Source: a virus. From it: a stretch of 40,079 nucleotides of DNA. Under the pieces are notes generated by a model. It had not been told where the DNA came from. It searched no databases and saw only the letters and a program-made list of their open reading frames with translations. The translations under genes and the position numbers were made by a program. The DNA lies in the IMG/VR virus record IMGVR_UViG_3300025151_000103, positions 1 to 40,079 of that record. One strand, written 5' to 3'. This document shows, one piece after another, positions 5,230 to 11,226 of this stretch. Each line of letters begins with the position of its first letter. Positions within the stretch are counted from its first letter, which is position 1.

Positions 5230-5829
5230 ATGACCGCCGACAACATTGCAGCAGTGTTCACACTTGCCACCGCTTCCGAGCGTGCCATCCATGCTACTTG
5301 GTACGATGACGCTCGGGGTGCTGCCATCGCCATCGCTGACGCTACCGGATTGGGTCTGGACACCGTTGTGGGCGTCATTGCTGCGCTGTCACCTAATAAC
5401 CGCTGGCAGCGCAACCTAGTGGACGCTGAGAACCTCTGCCGGACCTTTGTTGCTGACCCTGAGTCTGCTGAGACCGTTAAAGTCTGCACCTATAAAAAGA
5501 TGCTGGCGAAAGCGATTCAGGTGCTTAAGTGTGAAGAACCCGAACAGATCCCCGGTATCTTAAACGGTCGTAAAATCACTTCGTTCTTTCACTGCATTAT
5601 GGGCGATCAGTCTGACGTTTGTGTTGATGGGCACGCTTATTGCATCTGGATTGGTGACAGAATGTCGATGCAGAATGTCCCCAGTATTGGTAAGAAATTG
5701 TACCAAACTATCACTAACGATTACATTCAGGCATGTAAGATTATCAATGCTCGTTATCACCTGAACCTGAAACCTTATCAGATTCAGTCTATCACTTGGA
5801 ACACTTGGAAGCGTATTCATGGCGTGTGA
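5230..5829 (+). CDS. HhH-GPD (endonuclease III)-like protein, putative DNA glycosylase
   Basis: A 199-residue protein. Residues 106-115 (QIPGILNGRK) and 132-135 (VDGH) resemble the helix-hairpin-helix and the catalytic loop of endonuclease III-type DNA glycosylases, LPGVGRK and VDTH. The spacing from K115 to D133 is 18 residues, the same as K120 to D138 in E. coli endonuclease III as I recall it. The N-terminal helix GVIAALSPNNRWQRNLVDAENL also matches the family's first conserved helix (LLSAQT-type). The iron-sulphur cysteine cluster is absent. A role in base excision or in attacking modified or host DNA is inferred. The start at 5230 is fixed by the conserved leader. The gene is G+C-rich compared with the virion genes, hinting at a separate origin. 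Confidence 0.65.
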   Translation: MTADNIAAVFTLATASERAIHATWYDDARGAAIAIADATGLGLDTVVGVIAALSPNNRWQRNLVDAENLCRTFVADPESAETVKVCTYKKMLAKAIQVLKCEEPEQIPGILNGRKITSFFHCIMGDQSDVCVDGHAYCIWIGDRMSMQNVPSIGKKLYQTITNDYIQACKIINARYHLNLKPYQIQSITWNTWKRIHGV

Positions 5830-5839
5830 GGTTCGTGTT

Positions 5840-5868
5840 ACTTAGGGGGACACTTCTTCCCCCTAAGT
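5840..5868 (+). terminator. Strong hairpin after the HhH-like gene
   Basis: ACTTAGGGGG (5840-5849) and CCCCCTAAGT (5859-5868) form a perfect 10-bp stem with a nine-base loop, 11 bases after the stop codon. It is followed by A-rich rather than T-rich DNA, so it may stabilise or process the RNA end rather than act as a classic intrinsic terminator. Confidence 0.6.
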
Positions 5869-6280
5869 GATACTCAAAAACCAAAAAAGTGAATCTTTAC
5901 TTTTTTTCAAAAAAAATCTAAGACCTTAAATCTTTTTTCTTATGAACGATTAGGGGTCTTAAATGTTATCAAGTCTGAATGTTCGTCCTTGATTGTTACT
6001 TAGTGCGACGATCTTCGCCTATCGTTCTTATCTTACCGCACAGAATTGCCGTGTCCATTAAAAGAATCTTAAGATCGGTAGATCCCTTGCGCCGCAGTGG
6101 ATCTCAGCGAGACTCAGGGCGTCAACCTTATGTTAACAACACTTAACAGCAGTTATTTGCGTTTCCTGATATTTCCCCGCCGCCCCCTTAGCGGGTTAAA
6201 AACGGACCGGGAACCTAACCTACAACGAACCAAAAACGCTCGATAGATATCAAAAGAAAAAAAAATTCCTGAGGCCAAAA
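5869..6280. other. Gene-poor interval with hairpins
   Basis: No convincing gene is seen. The DNA is A/T-rich to about 5990 and then mixed. It contains TAAGACC/GGTCTTA arms (from 5920 and 5954) and a possible stem CCCGC/GCGGG (6176-6180 and 6191-6195). A 38-codon frame at 6130-6246 lacks supporting signals. The interval may hold the promoter of the next genes, but no good -35/-10 pair was found. Confidence 0.5.
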
Positions 6281-6448
6281 ATGACTTCCGAAACCCTTGA
6301 AGAGAAAAAAAATTCCAGGCCAGAAAATCCCACTGTACCTCTTGTGCTAAGTCTCGTAGCGTGTCTATGTTTTGCGCTTTCGATAATTGCAGCGGGGTAT
6401 ATTCATGGGCACATGAGTATTGCCGCCGTCTGGAAAAGCCTTCATTGA
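6281..6448 (+). CDS. Small single-pass membrane protein (55 aa)
   Basis: A 55-residue protein with a charged N-terminus (MTSETLEEKKNSRPENP), one hydrophobic segment at residues 19-41 (VPLVLSLVACLCFALSII and onwards) and a short tail ending VWKSLH. It probably sits in the inner or thylakoid membrane with its N-terminus in the cytoplasm. A ribosome-binding sequence GAGG (6271-6274) lies six bases before the ATG. A competing frame from 6361 overlaps it but uses a poorer start. Small membrane proteins are common in cyanophages; the function is unknown. Confidence 0.6.
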   Translation: MTSETLEEKKNSRPENPTVPLVLSLVACLCFALSIIAAGYIHGHMSIAAVWKSLH

Positions 6449-6477
6449 TATATAAGAACAAAGAGATTTTTAGCGAG

Positions 6478-6627
6478 ATGAAAGTTGTTCTTGATAATTA
6501 CGAAAAAGAGATACTGATAGAAACGATTGAATTTCGTTTAGAGAATGACGATAGATTGGTATTAGATGATAGAATGAGAGATGACATCAAAGACATCTTG
6601 GAGAAAGTAGAAGATGAATACTTATAA
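6478..6627 (+). CDS. Small acidic protein (49 aa)
   Basis: A 49-residue, highly charged helical protein, MKVVLDNYEKEILIETIE through LEKVEDEYL. The open frame extends back to 6361, but that part overlaps the membrane-protein gene, so the ATG at 6478 is chosen. A weak GCGAG sequence lies upstream. The sequence resembles a small family I recall from cyanophages. It overlaps the next gene by 14 bases. Confidence 0.6.
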   Translation: MKVVLDNYEKEILIETIEFRLENDDRLVLDDRMRDDIKDILEKVEDEYL

Positions 6628-6778
6628 CATCGCCTATAATGGTGTAACAGTGTTAGAGAGAATCCCGGAGTATGCTCTGAGGAAACACACAGAGATGGTG
6701 AAGGGGTATTTGTATATGAGTGGGAGTATGACGTTGAAGGATATTGAGCAAGGAATCAAGGTTACGATGAATGCATAA
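6614..6778 (+). CDS. Small basic protein (54 aa)
   Basis: A 54-residue protein starting MNTYNIAYNGVTVLERIPE and ending in a helix (MTLKDIEQGIKVTMNA). The ATG lies inside the end of the previous gene in another frame, a typical arrangement here. No family is recognised. A strong promoter follows after the stop, so this is probably the last gene of its unit. Confidence 0.5.
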   Translation: MNTYNIAYNGVTVLERIPEYALRKHTEMVKGYLYMSGSMTLKDIEQGIKVTMNA

Positions 6779-6813
6779 CTAGAGTGTACCCTGTACGGAA
6801 ACGTGCAGTTCAG

Positions 6814-6842
6814 TTGCATGATTTGAGTGTCAGTGGTATAAT
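6814..6842 (+). promoter_or_regulatory. Sigma-70-type promoter for the glycosyltransferase gene
   Basis: TTGCAT (6814-6819), 17 bases, TATAAT (6837-6842), located 24 bases before the ATG at 6866. The spacing and -10 are consensus; the -35 matches four of six positions. Vegetative-type transcription of this gene, separately from the late cluster, is inferred. Confidence 0.65.
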
Positions 6843-6865
6843 AGTAATGTAACCGTTTCATTTTT

Positions 6866-7618
6866 ATGGCTAAAGGATTCACAGTAAAAGCAGCATCACC
6901 ATCAACGAAGAAGAAAGAAGATGAGTTTGATATTGCTGCAGCAAGAGAGATGATCAAAGGTAAGGCAATTGTTTTTTGTCTTCCTGGACGAGGAGTATCT
7001 TACACTTATCTGAAGAACTTTGTACAACTGTGCTTTGACTTAGTGCAGAACGGTGCAAGTATTCAGATTTCACAAGATTATAGTTCCATGGTGAACTTCG
7101 CACGATGTAAGTGTCTTGGTGCGAATGTTCTTCGTGGTCCTGATCAGAAACCTTGGGATGGTAAACTTCATTATGATTACCAACTCTGGATTGATAGTGA
7201 CATTGTTTTCAACTTGGAAGCATTCTATCGTTTGGTTGCAATGGACAAGGATATTGCAGCAGGATGGTATTGCACTGAGGATGGTCGAACGACAAGTGTC
7301 GCCCACTGGTTAGATGAAGATAATTTCCGCTCTAATGGCGGTGTGATGAATCATGAGACGTTGGAGTCGATGAGCAAGCGTCGAAAGCCTTTCACTGTTG
7401 ATTACACAGGATTCGGATGGTTGCTGATTAAGAAGGGAGTATTTGAGAGTTTGCCTTATCCCTGGTTTGCCCCGAAGATGCAAGTCTTTGAGTCTGGTGA
7501 AGTGCAGGATATGTGTGGTGAGGACGTTTCGTTCTGTCTCGATGCGATTGAGAAAGGATACGAGATTTGGTGTGACCCGCAAATTCGTGTCGGTCATGAG
7601 AAGACTCGGATTATCTGA
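6866..7618 (+). CDS. Glycosyltransferase-like protein (GT-A fold)
   Basis: A 250-residue protein. The segment YQLWIDSDIVF (about residues 105-115) has the metal-binding DxD motif (D110-S-D112) after a beta strand, as in GT-A glycosyltransferases that use nucleotide sugars. Later parts (TGFGWLLIKKGVF, CGEDVSFCLDAIEKGY, VGHEK) match the acceptor and ED-type catalytic pattern of the fold, where the GEDVSF aspartate or glutamate would be the base. There is no signal peptide. The first 20 residues are basic and low-complexity. It may modify phage or host cell-surface structures; substrate and product are unknown. It has its own vegetative-type promoter. Confidence 0.75.
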   Translation: MAKGFTVKAASPSTKKKEDEFDIAAAREMIKGKAIVFCLPGRGVSYTYLKNFVQLCFDLVQNGASIQISQDYSSMVNFARCKCLGANVLRGPDQKPWDGKLHYDYQLWIDSDIVFNLEAFYRLVAMDKDIAAGWYCTEDGRTTSVAHWLDEDNFRSNGGVMNHETLESMSKRRKPFTVDYTGFGWLLIKKGVFESLPYPWFAPKMQVFESGEVQDMCGEDVSFCLDAIEKGYEIWCDPQIRVGHEKTRII

Positions 7619-7631
7619 TGTCCGGGTATGT

Positions 7632-7637
7632 TATAAT
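7632..7637 (+). promoter_or_regulatory. Extended -10 promoter (TGTTATAAT)
   Basis: TATAAT preceded by TGT gives an extended -10 element just after the glycosyltransferase stop codon. No good -35 box is present at 17 bases, which is acceptable for extended -10 promoters. It would transcribe the small basic gene at 7710. Confidence 0.5.
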
Positions 7638-7709
7638 GCTGTGGTGGTCTGAGTCTTATGGCCGCCGCGTGGAAAAAACCCCGAAAAAAACCCGCTCTGA
7701 ATTGAAATT

Positions 7710-7856
7710 ATGGCAAAACTTAAAAAATCTCTGACTGGTGACAACATGATCGAGTCTCGCCCCAAGAAGACTCGTCAAGGTGCAGGACAACATACGAAGT
7801 ATGCTGCATCTTCAAGTAACAAAGCAAAGAAGCGTTATCGTGGGCAAGGTCGTTGA
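7710..7856 (+). CDS. Small basic conserved cyanophage protein (48 aa)
   Basis: A 48-residue, Lys/Arg-rich protein starting MAKLKKSLTGDNMIESRPK and ending KKRYRGQGR. The pattern KTRQGAGQHTKYAASS followed by KAKKRYRGQG is one I remember from small proteins shared by most T4-like cyanophages. The high positive charge suggests nucleic-acid binding, but no function is established to my knowledge. Confidence 0.75.
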   Translation: MAKLKKSLTGDNMIESRPKKTRQGAGQHTKYAASSSNKAKKRYRGQGR

Positions 7857-7886
7857 TACATAGTTTAGTTTATAAACTTTTGTATT

Positions 7887-8561
7887 ATGCCTTGTCTGAT
7901 TGCGAACCTACCTTCCTATGAGGTATGGGTAAGAAAAGAATATCTTACAGACCATCAAAGTGGACATGGCGAATTTGTCAAAGGCGTCTGGGTATCAGTT
8001 AAATCGATACCTGGACGTGCTTTTTATTTTGAGACATACTTACCAGAGTATGCTGCGATGTATGACAAATTGCCTATCAGTGCCTTTGTATCGTCTCCAG
8101 AGATCCCTTCACCTGATATGACGCTTCATAACCTACAGTTTTGGAATTGTATGGACTATGGAGTCACTGTGGTGCAGAAGCAATTTATTGGTTCAATGCA
8201 TTATGAGGTCTACACTCGTGATTTTGGGTCACAAACTGGTACGTATATCTGTACAATCGATAATTATCATCAAGATCCTGATGCAGTTGATTATGCAACC
8301 AGTGAAAATCCATCAGAACATAAGTCACATAATCTAATTGAGTTGGATAATGGGCAGTTCTGCCTCTATCCAAACAATCGAACACGTATTTTTGATAATA
8401 GTTTGACACCAATTGAACCAAAAGTACCCGATTTCAAGGTCTCAACTGTTTATTATCAAGTTGAGAATGGTCATGACCGTGATGGATTGGGAAATGACGA
8501 GAATTATTTCTGGAAAACCGCTAAGGAACAAGAACAAAATGAAGAATCAACCGAGTCATGA
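7887..8561 (+). CDS. Conserved hypothetical protein (224 aa)
   Basis: A 224-residue protein starting MPCLIANLPSYEVWVRKEYL. It is rich in aromatic residues and beta-like, with a charged, Glu-rich C-terminal tail. I recall similar proteins just ahead of the baseplate genes in cyanophages, without function. The position suggests a link to virion assembly, but nothing in the sequence proves it. It does not look like T4 gp53. A TTTATAAAC sequence lies upstream but is not a clean late promoter. Confidence 0.7.
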   Translation: MPCLIANLPSYEVWVRKEYLTDHQSGHGEFVKGVWVSVKSIPGRAFYFETYLPEYAAMYDKLPISAFVSSPEIPSPDMTLHNLQFWNCMDYGVTVVQKQFIGSMHYEVYTRDFGSQTGTYICTIDNYHQDPDAVDYATSENPSEHKSHNLIELDNGQFCLYPNNRTRIFDNSLTPIEPKVPDFKVSTVYYQVENGHDRDGLGNDENYFWKTAKEQEQNEESTES

Positions 8562-8679
8562 TTTCCTAGATCATCTAGCGAATGATTTGTGGCAAAAAAT
8601 AAATAATCAAAGGGATGGAACCCCCTCAAAAAGTTCTGATTCAACCGAAAAGGAGAAGCATGGCGAAGTATCACGTTGA
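8539..8679 (+). CDS. Small hydrophilic protein (46 aa)
   Basis: A 46-residue protein with a short helix (HDFLDHLANDLWQKINNQ) and a polar Ser/Lys/Glu tail. The ATG lies inside the end of the preceding gene and the end overlaps the next start. The frame is open back to 8413, but that stretch is the shadow of the preceding gene. The helix pattern resembles small cyanophage proteins I remember. Confidence is moderate because of the overlaps. Confidence 0.5.
   Translation: MKNQPSHDFLDHLANDLWQKINNQRDGTPSKSSDSTEKEKHGEVSR
8598..8605 (+). promoter_or_regulatory. Late-promoter-like motif (AATAAATA)
   Basis: AATAAATA, one base off the T4 late consensus, lies 55 bases before the ATG at 8660 and inside the small gene 8539-8679. 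The bases that follow (ATCAAA) are the same as after the motif at 21653. Confidence 0.4.
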
Positions 8680-8881
8680 TAGGGACAAAGAATACATGAG
8701 AGAAATGTGGGGGACAACATCTTTGATTACAGATTACTGGAATGGACCAACAAAAAATAATGATCCAGAAGAAATGGACTTAAATGAAGTGATGTATCAT
8801 AAGGCAAAACCGAAAAAAGACCTGAATGAACAGGAAATTTTTGATCCAGAGGAATATAATGACATTCCAAATCGCTATTGA
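8660..8881 (+). CDS. Hypothetical acidic protein (73 aa)
   Basis: A 73-residue protein starting MAKYHVDRDKEYMREMWG, acidic and hydrophilic, ending DPEEYNDIPNRY. The ATG at 8660 is chosen over 8615 because a strong ribosome-binding sequence (AAGGAG, 8650-8655) precedes it at good spacing. It is the last gene before gp25. A late-type promoter motif upstream suggests late expression. No family is recognised with confidence. Confidence 0.65.
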   Translation: MAKYHVDRDKEYMREMWGTTSLITDYWNGPTKNNDPEEMDLNEVMYHKAKPKKDLNEQEIFDPEEYNDIPNRY

Positions 8882-8886
8882 ACCTC

Positions 8887-8894
8887 AATAAATA
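8887..8894 (+). promoter_or_regulatory. Late promoter motif for the gp25 operon
   Basis: AATAAATA in the gap before gp25, followed by A/T-rich DNA, 42 bases upstream of the ATG at 8936. It differs from the T4 late consensus TATAAATA at the first base only. Its place at the head of the baseplate genes supports its use. Confidence 0.6.
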
Positions 8895-8935
8895 CTAAAA
8901 ACTATTATAGATATAGTACAGTATATCAAGGTTGG

Positions 8936-9337
8936 ATGGCTGCTCAGATTTCCAGAGGTTTCAGAGATATAAGTTTGTCTTTTGTAAGGCATCCTGTGAC
9001 AAATGACATCACTGTGCTGAAAAATGAAGATGCGATTAAGAAATCTGTCATTAATTTGGTGAGAACCGTAATCAATGAGAGATTTTTTAATCCATTATTA
9101 GGCACAACCATAGGTAGTTCTCTGTTTGAATTGGTAGATGATGACTCTTTTGACTTTTTAGAGGATGAAATTGAGGTTTTACTCCGAAATTTTGAACCTA
9201 GAGTCGAAGTCACAAGAGTTTTTACACAAAGTCAGGTTGATAATAACGGTGTTTTCGTTCAAATCGAGTATGACATTATTGGTTTACCACTTCCAACCCA
9301 AGAAATCGAGTTTCTATTACAACCCACTAGAGTATAA
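8936..9337 (+). CDS. 25: gp25 baseplate wedge protein (GPW/gp25 family)
   Basis: A 133-residue protein, almost the same length as T4 gp25 (132). It shows the family pattern: an N-terminal region with a variable loop, the helix AIKKSVINLVRTVINERFFNP, the turn LGTTIGSSLFEL, and a C-terminal beta part ending in EIEFLLQP. gp25 sits at the core of the baseplate wedge next to gp6 and helps start sheath assembly. The stop overlaps the ATG of gp6 (TAATG), as expected for coupled baseplate genes. Identification is from family pattern and synteny. Confidence 0.92.
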   Translation: MAAQISRGFRDISLSFVRHPVTNDITVLKNEDAIKKSVINLVRTVINERFFNPLLGTTIGSSLFELVDDDSFDFLEDEIEVLLRNFEPRVEVTRVFTQSQVDNNGVFVQIEYDIIGLPLPTQEIEFLLQPTRV

Positions 9338-11223
9338 TGTCATTTAATCAGTTTACAAACCTAGATTTTGAAGATTTGCGTGTCCAGATAAAGGAATATC
9401 TGCGGGCAAACTCAAATTTTTCTGATTTTGACTTTGAAGGTTCTAATTTTTCGATCCTGATTGACACTTTAGCATATAATTCTTACATTAATGCCTACAA
9501 TACTAACATGGCAGTCAATGAGTCGTTCATTGACAGTGCAACTTTACGTGAAAATGTAGTTTCTTTAGCGAGAAACATTGGTTATGTTCCTAGATCAACG
9601 AGAGCATCCATTGCAAGAATCAGTTTTACTGTAAATGTAGCGAATATGAACGCTAGAACAGTCAAATTGAAGGCAGGTGTTGCCGTATTAGGTGCAATTG
9701 AGAATGGAAACTACATTTTCTCTGTTCCTGAAGACATTACAGTGACTCCAAACAGCAGCGGAATCGCTGCATTTACAGATATTCCAGTTTATGAAGGAAA
9801 TTTACTCAAAAAAACCTTCACAATTGATGATTCTCAAGTAGCACCAAAATATATCTTACCAAATCAAAATATTGACACTTCAACTATCCGTGTAGAGACT
9901 GTTGGGTCTGGTATTGAAAATTATATTCCATACCAAAACATATTTGATGTCGATTCTACGTCTAGATTGTTCCTCACACAAGAGGTTGAAGATGAAAAAT
10001 ACCAAATTTTGTTCGGTGATGGAATTTTAGGTAAAAAACCTGAAAATGGATCAACTCTTAACATCACATATATCGTAACAAACGGAAGTGCAGCAAACGG
10101 AGCAAATAATTTTAATTTTGCTGGTCATTTAGTCTATTCTCAAGGTTCAACAGAAACAACTGTTACTTCCGGAGTATCTGCTATAACGACCGTAGAACAG
10201 GCAGTAAACGGAGATGAGATAGAACCTATCGATAGTGTTAAATACCTTGCTCCTAGGGTCTATTCGTCCCAATACAGAGCAGTTACGTCGAACGATTACA
10301 CTGCTCTCATCCCCTTTCTCTATCCAAACGTGGAATCGGTCACTGCATATGGTGGTGAAGAACTAGATCCTCCACAATTTGGTAAAGTCTTTATTACAGT
10401 AAAACCAAAAAATGGAGAATTCATTTCGGATGTAACTAAAGATGCAATTAAGAGAGATTTAAAGAAATATACTGTTGCTGGAATCCGACAAGAGTTTATA
10501 GATTTACATTACTTGTATGTTGAATATGATTCAACAGTTTCGTATGATCCAAGTTTTGTTGCAAACGCTTCTGACTTAAAATCGAGAATTTTGAGTTCAT
10601 TATCAGCATATGCAAAATCTGCAGATATCAATTCTTTTGGTGGAAGAGTAAAATATAGTAAATTGTTGAATATAATTGATAAGGTAGATACAGGAATCAC
10701 TTCAAATATCACAAACTTGATTATGAGAAGAAATATGGTTCCTCTAACGAATCAACTTGCTAACTATGAGATTTGTTATGGCAATAGATTCCATGCTGAC
10801 ACAGAGGGATTTAATATCAGATCATCTGCATTCCAAATTGAAGGTGTTGAAGGAGATGTATATCTTACTGATATTCCTGATGGAGGTTCAACCAATATGG
10901 GAACAGTGAGGTTCTTTACGTATGTTGGAAATGTAGTCAAATACATTAATACAAATGCAGGGAGAGTTTATTATGATAAAGGAGAAATTCTTATATATCC
11001 CGTAAATATCGTTTCGACAACTCTTTTAAATAGAATTGAGATTGAAGTTGTTCCAGAGTCTAATGACATTCTGGCAAAGGAGAACATGTATATTGTACTA
11101 GATACTACAGGAAATAGTATACTAACTCTCAAGGAAGATCTTATGGCATCTGGATCAAACAGATCCGGAACAAATTACATACCACCATCAAGTTTCTCTA
11201 GTTACAAAAAATATACAAGATAA
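9337..11223 (+). CDS. 6: gp6 baseplate wedge protein
   Basis: A 628-residue protein, close to T4 gp6 (660). The N-terminus (FNQFTNLDFEDLRVQIKEYL), followed by the DFDFEGSNFSILIDTLAYNSYINAYN-type region (split here for length) and SATLRENVVSLARNIGYVPRS, is characteristic of the gp6/gpJ baseplate family. gp6 dimers join neighbouring wedges into the ring of the baseplate. The gene lies between gp25 and gp7, as in other T4-like cyanophages, and gp7 starts three bases after its stop. No frameshift or insertion is seen. Confidence 0.92.
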   Translation: MSFNQFTNLDFEDLRVQIKEYLRANSNFSDFDFEGSNFSILIDTLAYNSYINAYNTNMAVNESFIDSATLRENVVSLARNIGYVPRSTRASIARISFTVNVANMNARTVKLKAGVAVLGAIENGNYIFSVPEDITVTPNSSGIAAFTDIPVYEGNLLKKTFTIDDSQVAPKYILPNQNIDTSTIRVETVGSGIENYIPYQNIFDVDSTSRLFLTQEVEDEKYQILFGDGILGKKPENGSTLNITYIVTNGSAANGANNFNFAGHLVYSQGSTETTVTSGVSAITTVEQAVNGDEIEPIDSVKYLAPRVYSSQYRAVTSNDYTALIPFLYPNVESVTAYGGEELDPPQFGKVFITVKPKNGEFISDVTKDAIKRDLKKYTVAGIRQEFIDLHYLYVEYDSTVSYDPSFVANASDLKSRILSSLSAYAKSADINSFGGRVKYSKLLNIIDKVDTGITSNITNLIMRRNMVPLTNQLANYEICYGNRFHADTEGFNIRSSAFQIEGVEGDVYLTDIPDGGSTNMGTVRFFTYVGNVVKYINTNAGRVYYDKGEILIYPVNIVSTTLLNRIEIEVVPESNDILAKENMYIVLDTTGNSILTLKEDLMASGSNRSGTNYIPPSSFSSYKKYTR

Positions 11224-11226
11224 AAA

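Noticed and set aside
4890-6160. tRNA or other structural RNA gene in the two gaps
   Set aside because: I looked for cloverleaf arms and a TTC-A/G T-loop pattern; short stems exist but no acceptor, anticodon and T arm occur together.
6130-6246. 38-codon frame in the gap before the membrane-protein gene
   Set aside because: It has no good ribosome site at usual spacing, an odd Arg/Pro-rich composition, and no familiar pattern.
6361-6477. Longer N-terminal version of the 49-residue protein
   Set aside because: This part overlaps the membrane-protein gene out of frame; the ATG at 6478 fits the spacing and the acidic helical protein better.
7658-7705. 15-codon basic frame after the extended -10 promoter
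   Set aside because: Too short and of low complexity (Lys/Pro-rich) to support; the 48-residue gene at 7710 accounts for the promoter.
8615-8659. Earlier start for the 73-residue protein
   Set aside because: The ATG at 8660 has a strong AAGGAG ribosome site, while 8615 has a weaker context and extends through another gene.
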